DNA from: Nemopilema nomurai
Taxonomy: Eukaryota > Cnidaria > Scyphozoa > Rhizostomeae > Rhizostomatidae
Length of the DNA: 64,000 nt
NCBI GenBank assembly: GCA_003864495.1
Contig: ML133454.1
Location: 1,149,149 to 1,213,148, forward strand
Direction of reading: 5' to 3'
Shown one piece after another: positions 1 through 12,720 of the stretch. How positions within the stretch are numbered: position 1 is the first letter of the stretch; each line of letters begins with the position of its first letter. A program made the translations under genes and the position numbers. The notes under the pieces were generated by a model that had not been told where the DNA came from, did not search any database, and saw only the letters and a list, made by a program, of their open reading frames with translations.

Positions 1-3000
1 AGGTCGGAATTTTCCATCAGTTTTGACCAATTTTGCAAGGCTATAGCCTTGGCGTTTTGCGAAAACGGGGCAACTTCGAAAACCACTCATATCTTGCAAA
101 ATACACGTCTAAGAGCTGAACCAAGTACACCAATAGGTTGCCCTTGTTCTGCTCTACAAGACAATGGTAGAAAAGAAGGTCGGAATTTTCCATCAGTTTT
201 GACCAATTTTGCAAGGCTATAGCCTTGGCGTTTTGCGGAAAACGGGGCAACTTCGAAAACCACTCATATCTTGCAAAATACACGTCTAAGAGCTGAACCA
301 AGTACACCAATAGGTTGCCCTTGTTCTGCTCTACAAGACACAATGTAGAAAAGAAGGTCGGAATTTTCCATCAGTTTTGACCAATTTTGCAAGGCTATAG
401 CCTTGGCGTTTTGCGGAAAACGGGGCAACTTCGAAAACCACTCATATCTTGCAAAATACACGTCTAAGAGCTGAACCAAGTACACCAATAGGTTGCCCTT
501 GTTCTGCTCTACAAGACAATGGTAGAAAAGAAGGTCGGAATTTTCCATCAGTTTTGACCAATTTTGCAAGGCTATAGCCTTGGCGTTTTGCGGAAAACGG
601 GGCAACTTCGAAAACCACTCATATCTTGCAAAATACACGTCTAAGAGCTGAACCAAGTACACCAATAGGTTGCCCTTGTTCTGCTCTACAAGACAATGGT
701 AGAAAAGAAGGTCGGAATTTTCCATCAGTTTTGACCAATTTTGCAAGGCTATAGCCTTGGCGTTTTGCGAAAACGGGGCAACTTCGAAAACCACTCATAT
801 CTTGCAAAATACACGTCTAAGAGCTGAACCAAGTACACCAATAGGTTGCCCTTGTTCTGCTCTACAAGACAATGGTAGAAAAGAAGGTCGGAATTTTCCA
901 TCAGTTTTGACCAATTTTGCAAGGCTATAGCCTTGGCGTTTTGCGAAAACGGGGCAACTTCGAAAACCACTCATATCTTGCAAAATACACGTCTAAGAGC
1001 TGAACCAAGTACACCAATAGGTTGCCCTTGTTCTGCTCTACAAACAAGAAAAGAAGGTCGGAATTTTCCATCAGTTTTGACCAATTTTGCAAGGCTATAG
1101 CCTTGGCGTTTTGCGGAAAACGGGGCAACTTCGAAAACCACTCATATCTTGCAAAATACACGTCTAAGAGCTGAACCAAGTACACCAATAGGTTGCCCTT
1201 GTTCTGCTCTACAAGACAATGGTAGAAAAGAAGGTCGGAATTTTCCATCAGTTTTGACCAATTTTGCAAGGCTATAGCCTTGGCGTTTTGCGGAAAACGG
1301 GGCAACTTCGAAAACCACTCATATCTTGCAAAATACACGTCTAAGAGCTGAACCAAGTACACCAATAGGTTGCCCTTGTTCTGCTCTACAAGACAATGGT
1401 AGAAAAGAAGGTCGGAATTTTCCATCAGTTTTGACCAATTTTGCAAGGCTATAGCCTTGGCGTTTTGCGGAAAACGGGGCAACTTCGAAAACCACTCATA
1501 TCTTGCAAAATACACGTCTAAGAGCTGAACCAAGTACACCAATAGGTTGCCCTTGTTCTGCTCTACAAGACAATGGTAGAAAAGAAGGTCGGAATTTTCC
1601 ATCAGTTTTGACCAATTTTGCAAGGCTATAGCCTTGGCGTTTTGCGAAAACGGGGCAACTTCGAAAACCACTCATATCTTGCAAAATACACGTCTAAGAG
1701 CTGAACCAAGTACACCAATAGGTTGCCCTTGTTCTGCTCTACAAGACAATGGTAGAAAAGAAGGTCGGAATTTTCCATCAGTTTTGACCAATTTTGCAAG
1801 GCTATAGCCTTGGCGTTTTGCGGAAAACGGGGCAACTTCGAAAACCACTCATATCTTGCAAAATACACGTCTAAGAGCTGAACCAAGTACACCAATAGGT
1901 TGCCCTTGTTCTGCTCTACAAGACAATGGTAGAAAAGAAGGTCGGAATTTTCCATCAGTTTTGACCAATTTTGCAAGGCTATAGCCTTGGCGTTTTGCGG
2001 AAAACGGGGCAACTTCGAAAACACTCATATCTTGCAAAATACACGTCTAAGAGCTGAACCAAGTACACCAATAGGTTGCCCTTGTTCTGCTCTACAAGAC
2101 AATGGTAGAAAAGAAGGTCGGAATTTTCCATCAGTTTTGACCAATTTTGCAAGGCTATAGCCTTGGCGTTTTGCGAAAACGGGGCAACTTCGAAAACCAC
2201 TCATATCTTGCAAAATACACGTCTAAGAGCTGAACCAAGTACACCAATAGGTTGCCCTTGTTCTGCTCTACAAGACAATGGTAGAAAAGAAGGTCGGAAT
2301 TTTCCATCAGTTTTGACCAATTTTGCAAGGCTATAGCCTTGGCGTTTTGCGAAAACGGGGCAACTTCGAAAACCACTCATATCTTGCAAAATACACGTCT
2401 AAGAGCTGAACCAAGTACACCAATAGGTTGCCCTTGTTCTGCTCTACAAGACAATGGTAGAAAAGAAGGTCGGAATTTTCCATCAGTTTTGACCAATTTT
2501 GCAAGGCTATAGCCTTGGCGTTTTGCGGAAAACGGGGCAACTTCGAAAACCACTCATATCTTGCAAAATACACGTCTAAGAGCTGAACCAAGTACACCAA
2601 TAGGTTGCCCTTGTTCTGCTCTACAAGACAATGGTAGAAAAGAAGGTCGGAATTTTCCATCAGTTTTGACCAATTTTGCAAGGCTATAGCCTTGGCGTTT
2701 TGCGGAAAACGGGGCAACTTCGAAAACCACTCATATCTTGCAAAATACACGTCTAAGAGCTGAACCAAGTACACCAATAGGTTGCCCTTGTTCTGCTCTA
2801 CAAGACAATGGTAGAAAAGAAGGTCGGAATTTTCCATCAGTTTTGACCAATTTTGCAAGGCTATAGCCTTGGCGTTTTGCGGAAAACGGGGCAACTTCGA
2901 AAACCACTCATATCTTGCAAAATACACGTCTAAGAGCTGAACCAAGTACACCAATAGGTTGCCCTTGTTCTGCTCTACAAGACACATGGTAGAAAAGAAG

Positions 3001-4272
3001 GTCGGAATTTTCCATCAGTTTTGACCAATTTTGCAAGGCTATAGCCTTGGCGTTTTGCGAAAACGGGGCAACTTCGAAAACCACTCATATCTTGCAAAAT
3101 ACACGTCTAAGAGCTGAACCAAGTACACCAATAGGTTGCCCTTGTTCTGCTCTACAAGACAATGGTAGAAAAGAAGGTCGGAATTTTCCATCAGTTTTGA
3201 CCAATTTTGCAAGGCTATAGCCTTGGCGTTTTGCGGAAAACGGGGCAACTTCGAAAACACTCATATCTTGCAAAATACACGTCTAAGAGCTGAACCAAGT
3301 ACACCAATAGGTTGCCCTTGTTCTGCTCTACAAGACAATAGAAAAGAAGGTCGGAATTTTCCATCAGTTTTGACCAATTTTGCAAGGCTATAGCCTTGGC
3401 GTTTTGCGGAAAACGGGGCAACTTCGAAAACCACTCATATCTTGCAAAATACACGTCTAAGAGCTGAACCAAGTACACCAATAGGTTGCCCTTGTTCTGC
3501 TCTACAAGACAATGGTAGAAAAGAAGGTCGGAATTTTCCATCAGTTTTGACCAATTTTGCAAGGCTATAGCCTTGGCGTTTTGCGGAAAACGGGGCAACT
3601 TCGAAAACCACTCATATCTTGCAAAATACACGTCTAAGAGCTGAACCAAGTACACCAATAGGTTGCCCTTGTTCTGCTCTACAAGACAATGGTAGAAAAG
3701 AAGGTCGGAATTTTCCATCAGTTTTGACCAATTTTGCAAGGCTATAGCCTTCGTTTTGGAAAACGGGGCAACTTCGAAAACCACTCATATCTTGCAAAAT
3801 ACACGTCTAAGAGCTGAACCAAGTACACCAATAGGTTGCCCTTGTTCTGCTCTACAAGACAATGGTAGAAAAGAAGGTCGGAATTTTCCATCAGTTTTGA
3901 CCAATTTTGCAAGGCTATAGCCTTGGCGTTTTGCGGAAAACGGGGCAACTTCGAAAACCACTCATATCTTGCAAAATACACGTCTAAGAGCTGAACCAAG
4001 TACACCAATAGGTTGCCCTTGTTCTGCTCTACAAGAATGGTAGAAAAGAAGGTCGGAATTTTCCATCAGTTTTGACCAATTTTGCAAGGCTATAGCCTTG
4101 GCGTTTTGCGGAAAACGGGGCAACTTCGAAAACACTCATATCTTGCAAAATACACGTCTAAGAGCTGAACCAAGTACACCAATAGGTTGCCCTTGTTCTG
4201 CTCTACAAGACAATGGTAGAAAAGAAGGTCGGAATTTTCCATCAGTTTTGACCAATTTTGCAAGGCTATAGC
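1..4272. repeat. Satellite DNA array, ~177-bp monomer, 25 copies
   Basis: Head-to-tail tandem array. Monomers begin with AGGTCGGAAT at 1, 177, 355, 532, 709, 885, 1055, 1232, 1409, 1586, 1762, 1939, 2115, 2291, 2467, 2644, 2821, 2999, 3175, 3348, 3525, 3702, 3875, 4050 and 4226, giving 24 full units and one truncated by the gap. Unit lengths are 170-178 bp, mostly 176 or 177. Copies are nearly identical; the recurrent variants are GCGAAAACG versus GCGGAAAACG and AAAACACTC versus AAAACCACTC. Each unit holds a 16-bp perfect palindrome. The unit length is close to one nucleosome repeat, as for many centromeric or heterochromatic satellites; that location is inference. One minus-strand frame lacks stops across units because 177 is a multiple of three, but frame-breaking indels between copies argue against coding. 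Confidence 0.98.
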
Positions 4273-4454
4273 NNNNNNNNNNNNNNNNNNNNNNNNNNNN
4301 NNNNNNNNNNNNNNNNNNNNNNNNNNNNNNNNNNNNNNNNNNNNNNNNNNNNNNNNNNNNNNNNNNNNNNNNNNNNNNNNNNNNNNNNNNNNNNNNNNNN
4401 NNNNNNNNNNNNNNNNNNNNNNNNNNNNNNNNNNNNNNNNNNNNNNNNNNNNNN
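4273..4454. other. Assembly gap (182 N)
   Basis: A run of 182 undetermined bases interrupts the last satellite monomer. Its size is close to one monomer, so the gap may stand for one or for many collapsed units. The true array length is unknown. Confidence 0.99.
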
Positions 4455-4530
4455 ATTTCAATCGAAAAATTTCCATTTTGTCAAAGCTATAGCCTTGCAT
4501 TTTGAGCCCCTGGAAAGTTGCCTTTTCTTG
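4455..4530. repeat. Diverged satellite-like monomer fragment at array edge
   Basis: After the gap the sequence keeps a weak copy of the monomer: a TTTCCAT stretch, then a TTTTGTCAAAGCTATAGCCTTG-like block matching the palindrome region of the satellite with several substitutions. Similarity fades by about 4530. Degenerate edge monomers are typical of satellite array borders, because homogenisation is weakest there. Confidence 0.6.
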
Positions 4531-6396
4531 CCGAAGTATTATCGACAATGCAGACACTTTGGTTTTGTTTCCATAGTGTAGAGGCAAAATCTTATATAGT
4601 TTAAAAGTATCACGATGGACCTTTTAGGAGAGGCTGCACTTAACACATATATCCTTTTCCGATTTAATACAAGGATTATTTGAGTTTTCGCTGCGGATTA
4701 TAAAGCTCGCTTTGTTACGTTCCAGTCAATATTTTACAAAAACCTTGTTTGAAAAAGCAATTCGATTTATTGTTGATGTTCTCTTAACTATTAAACTTAA
4801 AAAATTTGCTTCCAATGCTTTTTTATGACAGGTCAGTATTACCTGGGACACATAAATACAAAGCATCTACATGTAGCAGAATTTTTGCTTTTTTGCATTT
4901 ATAGAGAAAAAATATTCATTTGATGATACGCTTATAAAATCTTGTAATTTTGTTGCAAAATGCTTTGAAGAGATTTCATGAAAACTCTTAATCTCAACTA
5001 CTAAAAGCCCCTAACTTCTTTGAAAAAATTTTCCCATATGCAGAAATAAAGTTTTTCTGCAAGGTTTTTTACCTTTATTTCATCAAGAGATGATCTAAAG
5101 ACCTTCATTTGCCTATAACTACCTTGAATGCATTTTAAGGATTGTCTGGTGCTTCTTGAAAATGAAAGATAAGCACATACTTTTCACATCTAAAAACGCC
5201 TGTTTTCAATTTAAGATAAAAGCCTTACATTATTTGAGGAAGCTATTTGGTAAAGCTCTCCATTCTCACTAACTTGAACTTGGTTTCTTGCGTTTTGACT
5301 CCAGGACTTTCTGGCAGGCGAGAAATATAGTCTTCCGAAAAATAAGTAATACAACACGATAAATAGTCCGCAGAATCGATTGGACGTTTTTCGAATTAAA
5401 AGTCGAGTTTCCTGCATTTAAATTCAAAGAAGAAGAATAATGAATAATTTTGACACAGAGTACTTTGGATAAAAGTTTTTAGCCTCTGTAATCTACACTG
5501 ATTGCAAGATTGAAATGCGAGTTGACAGACTTTTTTTCTTAGATTCATAGCTTCTCTGAAAAACATTAATTTATCTTATCATTAAGGTGCACTGTTGATT
5601 CTGATCTTTTTTGATGTGCCACATTTTCATTTAGGACAATTTAGATTATTGTTTGGGGCTTGAAAGGTTGACCTTTGCTTCTTTAAAAAACTCGTAAATT
5701 TTTATAGCCAGATTGCGAAAAAAAGACTTGTTAGGGTCAAAACACGAAACAGGCTTCACACATTTATTTAAAGCTAACATGGCACTAAAAATAAGCAATT
5801 GTCTACCACAGAGTTACGGTTGGGACAAACTTTGCTCTAATGTAATTAGCCATGCTATTCTTAGCTTACTATCTGAGACTCAATTCACTTAGTTCTAACA
5901 ATACATAGTGCCTACAGTGTAGCTGAACCCCAATCACAATTTTTCATAAATCTTTCTTGTTCGTAGCTGCTACTATCTTGGTTCCAGGGTCCTGTTATCA
6001 AACAATATTAATCAAAAAATGGTTGCCTTCACCTTAAAAGTGTTTTTTCCCGTTATACCAAGAGTGACTATACCGTGATTTGTAGTGTTTCATACAAAAA
6101 TTAAACTTTCTCTTGAAGGGCATTAGTAAAGAAAGGGGCCATGTTGAACGGTATAAACAAGTATGGTATCCAATAGAAATGCACATGAAGTTGAGGCTTT
6201 ACCTCATAGACCATCTGACAAAAATAACACATTCATACATACATACATAATTTATTTTATTCAGATCACTTTTTGGCAGCAAGTAGCTGATGTAGACCTG
6301 CCAAAAAAAGAAGTCAGAACTAGCCTTATTACAAATGCTTGTTAAAAACGTAAATGTTAAAAAGGTTTTCTCCTACCTGATATCAGAAAATTATAT
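4531..6396. other. No gene recognised
   Basis: AT-rich unique-looking sequence with only short chance reading frames on both strands. A short CATA microsatellite lies near 6232-6250. I see no exon with recognisable protein similarity, and no RNA gene. Confidence 0.6.
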
Positions 6397-6985
6397 TTAA
6401 ATTTTGGCCCAATGTTTCCAAAAATAGACAAAGCTTTCATCTTTATTTATGTCTAAACTTGTTTCTTTTCCAAAAGACAAGTCATTTAATGTTTTCATGT
6501 TTGATCTTAGCTGACTTGTGAAATTCTCTATATTTGTTTGCTTTCCAAGTTTTTTGTTTTTGTTTTTGTTTTTCTTAGTTTCTCTATTATAAATTTCTTC
6601 TAGCATTTTTAATGGTAAAAATGAATAAAATAAAAAAATGAAAAGAAGTCTCTTTAACATACAAATTTTTGGGTCATTGAGTTTACTACTTTATCTGTAT
6701 GCTTCTTCCAACTTAGCTTTTCATCAATGTTGATACCCAAGATTTTTCTGAGGCGACATATTCTAGGCATTTTTGATCCATTTTAACAGGTAAGAGTGGC
6801 CCAATGAGTCTTTATTGCTGCAAAATCAAAACTTTGCTTTTCTTTGTATGAATAGTTAATTTGTTATTAATACAACAACCGTGGATCTGTTGTGCTACAT
6901 TATTCAATTTATGTATTACCCAATCTATACTGTTCCCAATTACGTGTGCAATACAGCACACAGGAGAAAGACAAACATGTCAAAG
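6397..6985 (-). pseudogene. Non-LTR retrotransposon reverse-transcriptase C-terminal relic
   Basis: On the minus strand, reading from about 6985 downwards, one frame gives DWVIHKLNNVAQQIHGCCIN and then NKLTIHTKKSKVLIL. It passes an in-frame stop into RLIGPLLPVKMDQKCLEYV. A frame shift near 6745 leads to LGINIDEKLSWKKHTDKVV, and another after 6660 to a LKRLLFIF...KMLEEIYNRE stretch. These match the thumb and C-terminal part of LINE-type reverse transcriptases, in the order NKL..H..K..., IGPL.PV, LG..ID..LSW..H and LKR...... IY. The catalytic YADD region is not recognisable upstream. The two shifts and internal stops show an old, inactive 5'-truncated copy. The clade cannot be settled by eye; a CR1/Rex-like element is my guess. 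The last ~55 codons (6397-6560) are lysine-rich and may be unrelated. Confidence 0.75.
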
Positions 6986-9900
6986 GCACTTAAAGCGCTG
7001 AGTAAGAGGGCATATAATTGCAAGTTTTTAGCGGAAAGGCACTTGCTATAATGATATTGGGTCATGGAATTTTCTATCTTGTGCATTCACCATGGAATTT
7101 GGTAACTACAGGGTTTGTAGTGAAGAGAAGTTTGTTCAATTAGACTTATTAACACCGAATCTTGCTAGTTTTCGTTAAAGAAATTTGTAAGCACTTGTAA
7201 CCCTAGAAATGCAATTTGGCAATTTAAGCCTTTGTAACTCCATTAGAAAACATAGAATGAGTCACTTGCAAAGTAAAAGATTTCACTAGGTCCTTGGCAT
7301 GTCGGTCTACTACGCTTTGATTATAATGAAAAGCATTGAGGCACCTTGATTAGAAGAATTGGAACTGATTCCAGACACCAAACGGAAACGGCATTTTGCA
7401 CCTTGGAGACGTGCTGCCACAAAGAAGGAAATCATTGTCAATTAATGTGGATTCAAGCTCTCCTCGAATCGAGAATTATCGCCTTAGTGACTTTGCTTTA
7501 GCTACGATGGACAGATTGCTACCAGACTAAAGTTTATCCAAACCCTCTCCGGAAGTGGCTGTTGGTTTGCATTATGGCTTAAATCGTCTTTATGGGCCTT
7601 GCTACTGCACGTCTGGTAAATATGCTTCAGAGGTTGAACCAAAGCTTAATTCAATTGGAAAAAGCCTTGGCTCGGTTTTTTTGTTCACCATAACTGGTAT
7701 GACATGATGGATTACACGCTTCTTTTATAAGTAACTACTTTATAAGGAAACTATAGAAGGCCGAAATATTTAAACAACTTATACTACTAAAAACGAAATC
7801 ACTGAGGAACTTTTCGATTTGAAAATTTTTAAAATTGCAAGCATCAAGAACTAAAAAGCCGGTTCCATTCATTTGCAGCCAATACTTGCATAGATTGTTT
7901 GCTATTCGTGTGTCAAGTGCTTCGTCGAATAGTTCGCATATGCTGTCTCGCCCTCTCTCTATTAAGTGCTAAGGCTTATTGATGTGCAGCGAAATTAAGG
8001 AACTTTTAGTACTAAAATCTGATGATTTGAGGTCTACGAATAAGGAACTTTTGGAACTAGGCCTTGAGGTAGGTTCCACCTAAAAAAGCGTGCAATTGAA
8101 AAACTAGTCGAACAAATACAAACGAGCATTTCTAGCGAAATAAGTGGCCCCCTATTCGCGACAAAATGAAGTTAATGACAGCAAGTGACTACTCTAATGC
8201 TAGTTGGTTACTTATAATTAACTTTTATATTAATTATTCGTCATATTTATATAAGATGCCATTCATGCATTTGGGGTGAGGGAACAGATTGGTCTTATGT
8301 TAAATGACTCATGTTAAATGAAGTTGCAGAGGAAACCACGCTATGATAAGGCTTTTCTGGAAAACCCTTTTTTTGCCTTGCATATGCTACTGGACATTCT
8401 TGGAGTGTTAACCTCTGTGAACGAAAAAGTACTTTAAGTAATGCAAAAGCTGATTCCACTATTTCTAGCTATTGTGGAGTGCGTACTACAAAGCGCTTGT
8501 TCACATGCTGAATATGCAAAAAGCTTTGATTGTGATCATCAATGCATATAAGAATGTACCTGTAATATCATTCTGAAACTTCAAGGACTTGAAGCCTTTG
8601 GCAATTTCAACGTGTGAAGCCTTTGGCCTAACCTTAAAACTGATTTCTTACTTCTTCCAAGACTCCATAATGAAAGCAGTTAAAATGATCCGTAAAGTTC
8701 TAAATATGGCCAGCCAAAAAAACAAAATAAATCATACATGCTATTTTGATATCTAAACTGCTTTTTGTCAAATTGATAAACGAGTAAAAAGTTACGGGAA
8801 TGCATCAAGTACAAACAACTAAATAGACTCACGTTCTAATGTCCATGCGGCTATAAATCTGGTTCAACCGTGCTCTGAAGCCGCTCCTCTCTACCCTGCC
8901 TTGTCTTTTTGTTTACCCTCTACTAGCCAACTCGGAACTCGAGCATCTCTGACAGATGTTGGTGGCTGAAAAGATAATAGGCTTAACTTTTCCATTTTTT
9001 GACGCATTATATTTTAACACGGACATACTAGATGCACAAAAACAGGACTCTTTCCAACATCAATATGCCTTGGATCGAAAAGCAATTTACAAGCATGCAA
9101 GACAACATTCAAGCGACCATCAACTGTTGAAGGCTGCTTGAAAGTTTTTTGTACGATTTGGGATCTTGGAACAAAAATCCTCCTTTCCTTCTTCTGTTCT
9201 AACTCTTTGGACTCTGGCTGCACATTTATTGTCCCGAGTGTTCCGTCTGATTATGGCACAACCGTTCACGAAATGTGTTCATAACGTCTACAGATTATCT
9301 CTTTAGACCTTAAAGACCAGTGGACAAGAGTTGTATTCTATGTTACTTTCGATCGACATTCATGTACATCTTTTTGTTTTTCTCAAAATAATTTTCATAA
9401 AGGCTCTGTTTTGAAGTGATTCAAATATTCTACAGTCTGTTTTTGATATTTTTAGGACCGAAGTAGAAGAGTTTCAAAACAACATCCGTTTGTATTGGTA
9501 ACAAATAAAGAAGGCGTTAATAAAAATGTTGTTGCCCGTTTAACAGTGCTTACAAGTTGGGAGGCTAAACAAATTTAAAAGTTAACTTTGTTGTACTATC
9601 AATGGGCTGTTTTAATTACTATCCTTTTTCACTAGCAGCTTACTCTAGGGGTAACTCATTTCTTAGGGGTAACTCATTAACTTGCTTGCCATCTCTTTTT
9701 GTCACCCTTTTCCAGTACTCCTGTGGCGCTGCAGACATATTATACACACTATATTGATTTATGAAAAGCTGGCCTAAGTTTTTCTCTTGAACTTGTAAAG
9801 GATTTTAAACAATACATGTGAAAAATAGAACGGAGTTCGAAAATTGTTTGTGGAGCAAAGAAGCACTTGTACAGAATTGACGTACAGAAGGTGTAGACAA

Positions 9901-12087
9901 TAAAATTTACGTCACGTTAATTTCCTAGACAATCCCCACATGACAAAATAATCCCACTTAGAGAACTTTTAAAAATTTAAGCTTCTTTGTCAAATCGACG
10001 ATTCAATGTGACTTTGTTTAGACAAGCATTCATTATACAAAGATAGTAAAGCGATAGATAATAATGATTAATGATACACTGATATAAGGCCATGGGTGAA
10101 GTTCATTTTAGAAGTGACGAATTTCGAATGTACATCTACACATATCTAGAGATAGATTAGGTTATGCGCTCCCTTATTTCATTTACTCAATGCAGCCAGA
10201 AGAACTTTTTATCCGAATGTTGGATTGCTTGAACAGTTAAGTTTATCACTCTGTCACTGTTTCATTTGTTTGTGTGCTTCTCATAGCCAATCCCAAACTC
10301 ATTTTCTCTAAAGGATACGATAGCCACAGGAGACAGAAGTATTTAGCTTGATTAAGGAACGTAGAATAAGCTTGATTCGATGGAGAAACATGGTATTGCG
10401 AAAAAAAGAATCAGAACACTAGAGCACGATCTAACACTAGGCTCAATGGAAACTCTACTGTAATTAAGCAATAACGTGCACCAGAGCTTTTTCATGCAAA
10501 ATGACGTTAAAGGAATGTGTTTACATAACTAAACAATGCATCCTCAAAGCCAATCATTGGTGAGAAAGCGAGAGAAAGTCTTCGTTCGAAAGGTTTCTTC
10601 TGTTCACGCATCGGTTAAGGTGACCCGTTGCTGCGGTGGCGCTACAGGCGTAGTGGACTTTATCTTAACTCCCACCACGTAGAACGAGACTTTCAGCACA
10701 GAGCACCACATTGTCAAATGCAGAGCGTAGAAAGGGCAAAACAACAATGAGGTTAGCAACTATGCTCATTGGAAACGACCAACAATTGACATCGCGTCTG
10801 AACCCCATTCATTTTTCCATTGTTTTATGGGATTTTAGCGCTAAAGGGCATTTGCCATGGGCGAGACTCATTTGCCATGAAATTGGTTAAATCCCACATT
10901 GCCCACCACCGAGAAGAGATTCCTTTTTTGCCAACAAGAAGGCAAATCCATCCTTTTTCTTAAGTTAATTATTTGGAAATGCCAACGAGAAATGAAGCGA
11001 GAATAAGAATTTTTTTCTCATCAAGCGTCATTTTTTAGGCTCTAAAGGTTTAATAGCCATAATTACATAGATGTATCGGAATGTAAAACTTTGCAAAAAT
11101 TTATATTAGACAATTTTGCATGTTTAGAAGTCGACTTTGTTAGAGATGTGTAGGTTCACAGCAAAAATTTACAGAGACTCTCTTTATTACTGTAATTTAT
11201 CATCTTCATCTATCATTGAAAATTTCATTACAATTTTCAATGTAGTAAGTATTACCTTAAATAATATGTAAATAGTAAATTCCTCCCAAGCAGTGTCATA
11301 TAAATGCTTTTCAATTTTCTAATGTTCCAAGAACTTGATCCTATTTTATATTATGTCATTGAGCTTGACGGAAAAGAGATTTGCCATTTAAGTGGATTTT
11401 ATTGGGGCTTTTCAAATTTGTGTTTGGATTAGTGTGAGAAAGATGCTTTATGATTTTCGTATTTTGTGTATAATCGGAAGGGTGTTTTCATTGGGTTTGG
11501 ATTAGTGGGTCTTTCGAGAGGTTGGGGTGCAAATCAAGACACTTCTGTGGTTTGGCACAAAGCAGAGGAATCCAGAATTTCCTTAAGCTTTGTCAATAGG
11601 GCAGAATGTCCACATCACGCTGGTCCTGTCAAAAAAAGCATGCTCTAGACTTCAGGAGACAATAGCATCGTGCTATCAGATAAGCTTGTGATGAATGTTT
11701 ATACTTGATTACTAATTTCCATCAACAAGTTTGCATTGGGGTGTAAATAGAACTCAACTGAAATCTCTATGTCCTTTTACAAAATCCCTTAGACATTACG
11801 CCTTTTGCACACAAAGGATAAAGTTGAATATTTTCGATTGCACAGCTTGAGAAATACAGTGCTAAGAAGCTGATAGGTCTAGACTAGTGACTTATTCCCG
11901 TCTTATATTGAATTACCAGCCTCTGTAAAACAGGCCAAAGGTTCTCTTTAAGAAAATATGTCTTCATTCATACGGGAAAATCGGTGACATACACACACTC
12001 CAAAGTTAAATCCTAGACATCCATCACAATTCAATGTTCGTTCTAATTGGCCAATTATTGTTTTCCTATTTATTACTGGTGCCTTCT
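6986..12087. other. No intact gene recognised
   Basis: AT-rich sequence with no convincing exon. Minor items: a possible broken coding fragment at 7982-8165 (plus), and a small duplication of TAGGGGTAACTCATT at 9646-9660 and 9664-9678. The remaining short frames on both strands show no recognisable domain. Confidence 0.55.
7982..8165 (+). pseudogene. Possible degraded coiled-coil coding fragment
   Basis: An ATG at 7982 opens 33 codons rich in Lys, Glu and Leu (EIKELLVLKSDDLRSTNKEL), ending at TAA 8081. Immediately after, in a shifted frame, comes KKRAIEKLVEQIQTSISSEI followed by SGPLFATK. The two pieces together would make a helical, coiled-coil-like segment split by one frame shift. No family recognised; it may be a retrotransposon ORF1 remnant or chance. 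Confidence 0.25.
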
Positions 12088-12720
12088 TCAGAGCACAAAA
12101 ACTTCTAAAAACCGCAAACGCATGAACATTTGCAGCTCTAGGGTGGTTTTAAGTTTTGTTGCTGCTCTTTCTCGATTATACATCACTTCCTGAAGAAGCT
12201 TTGCTATAACAATTTGCTCACGAGAGAAATTGCCAAGTAAACCTCCTTTGCTTGATGCACATTTTTCGGAAAAGGTGGGCGTGAGTACGCTGCTATAATT
12301 GCTTTTAACAAAGGAAGTGACATGGTTTGAAGAAAATTCTACAAGGATGGACGCACTTGGAAACGTCAATAGGTAGGTGTAAATTTGCTGATATACAGCA
12401 TTATAATTCACAATGAGACAAGCTTTCATTGAGTCATTTCATAATCAGTGGGCCTTTTGGTCAACAGACAATAGACTAGGAGGCTAACTGCTATCCAGTT
12501 AAAAATTGCCAGGAACTCTACTACAATGGTGATATTGAACGGAGTAATGACCTCCAAACCAAGGATGACCGTTCTGAATAGCAGCCAGAAAATGACTCAA
12601 ATAATCAACAGCACTTTGGTTAGTGCTCGAAAAGCCAACCTATGTAAAGGCGTAGTGTACAGTCAGCCAGAATTAGTTACTTTAATATTTAAAAAGCATC
12701 TTTTGGAGGTCGAATTAGTA
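12088..12720 (-). pseudogene. Interrupted minus-strand frames, one strongly hydrophobic
   Basis: Reading the minus strand from about 12665 down, one frame gives LHRLAFRALTKVLLII, a stop, then VIFWLLFRTVILGLEVITPF, NITIVVEFLAIFNWIAVSLL and VYCLLTKRPTDYEMTQ before another stop near 12432. This has two or three transmembrane-like stretches. A 113-codon frame (12429-12088) starts two bases away and is not hydrophobic. Together they resemble a decayed membrane protein with a cytoplasmic tail. No family signature is certain, and a competing frame across the same bases is also open. Confidence 0.3.

Noticed and set aside
41..4008. Long minus-strand open frames (up to 248 codons) repeating the same ~59-residue unit
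   Set aside because: They are a by-product of a 177-bp satellite (3 x 59) that lacks stops in one frame. Copies with 170, 173, 175, 176 or 178 bp break the frame repeatedly, and there is no promoter or start context.
1..4272. CRISPR array
   Set aside because: Direct repeats have no unique spacers; monomers are continuous and about 177 bp long, in an animal genome.
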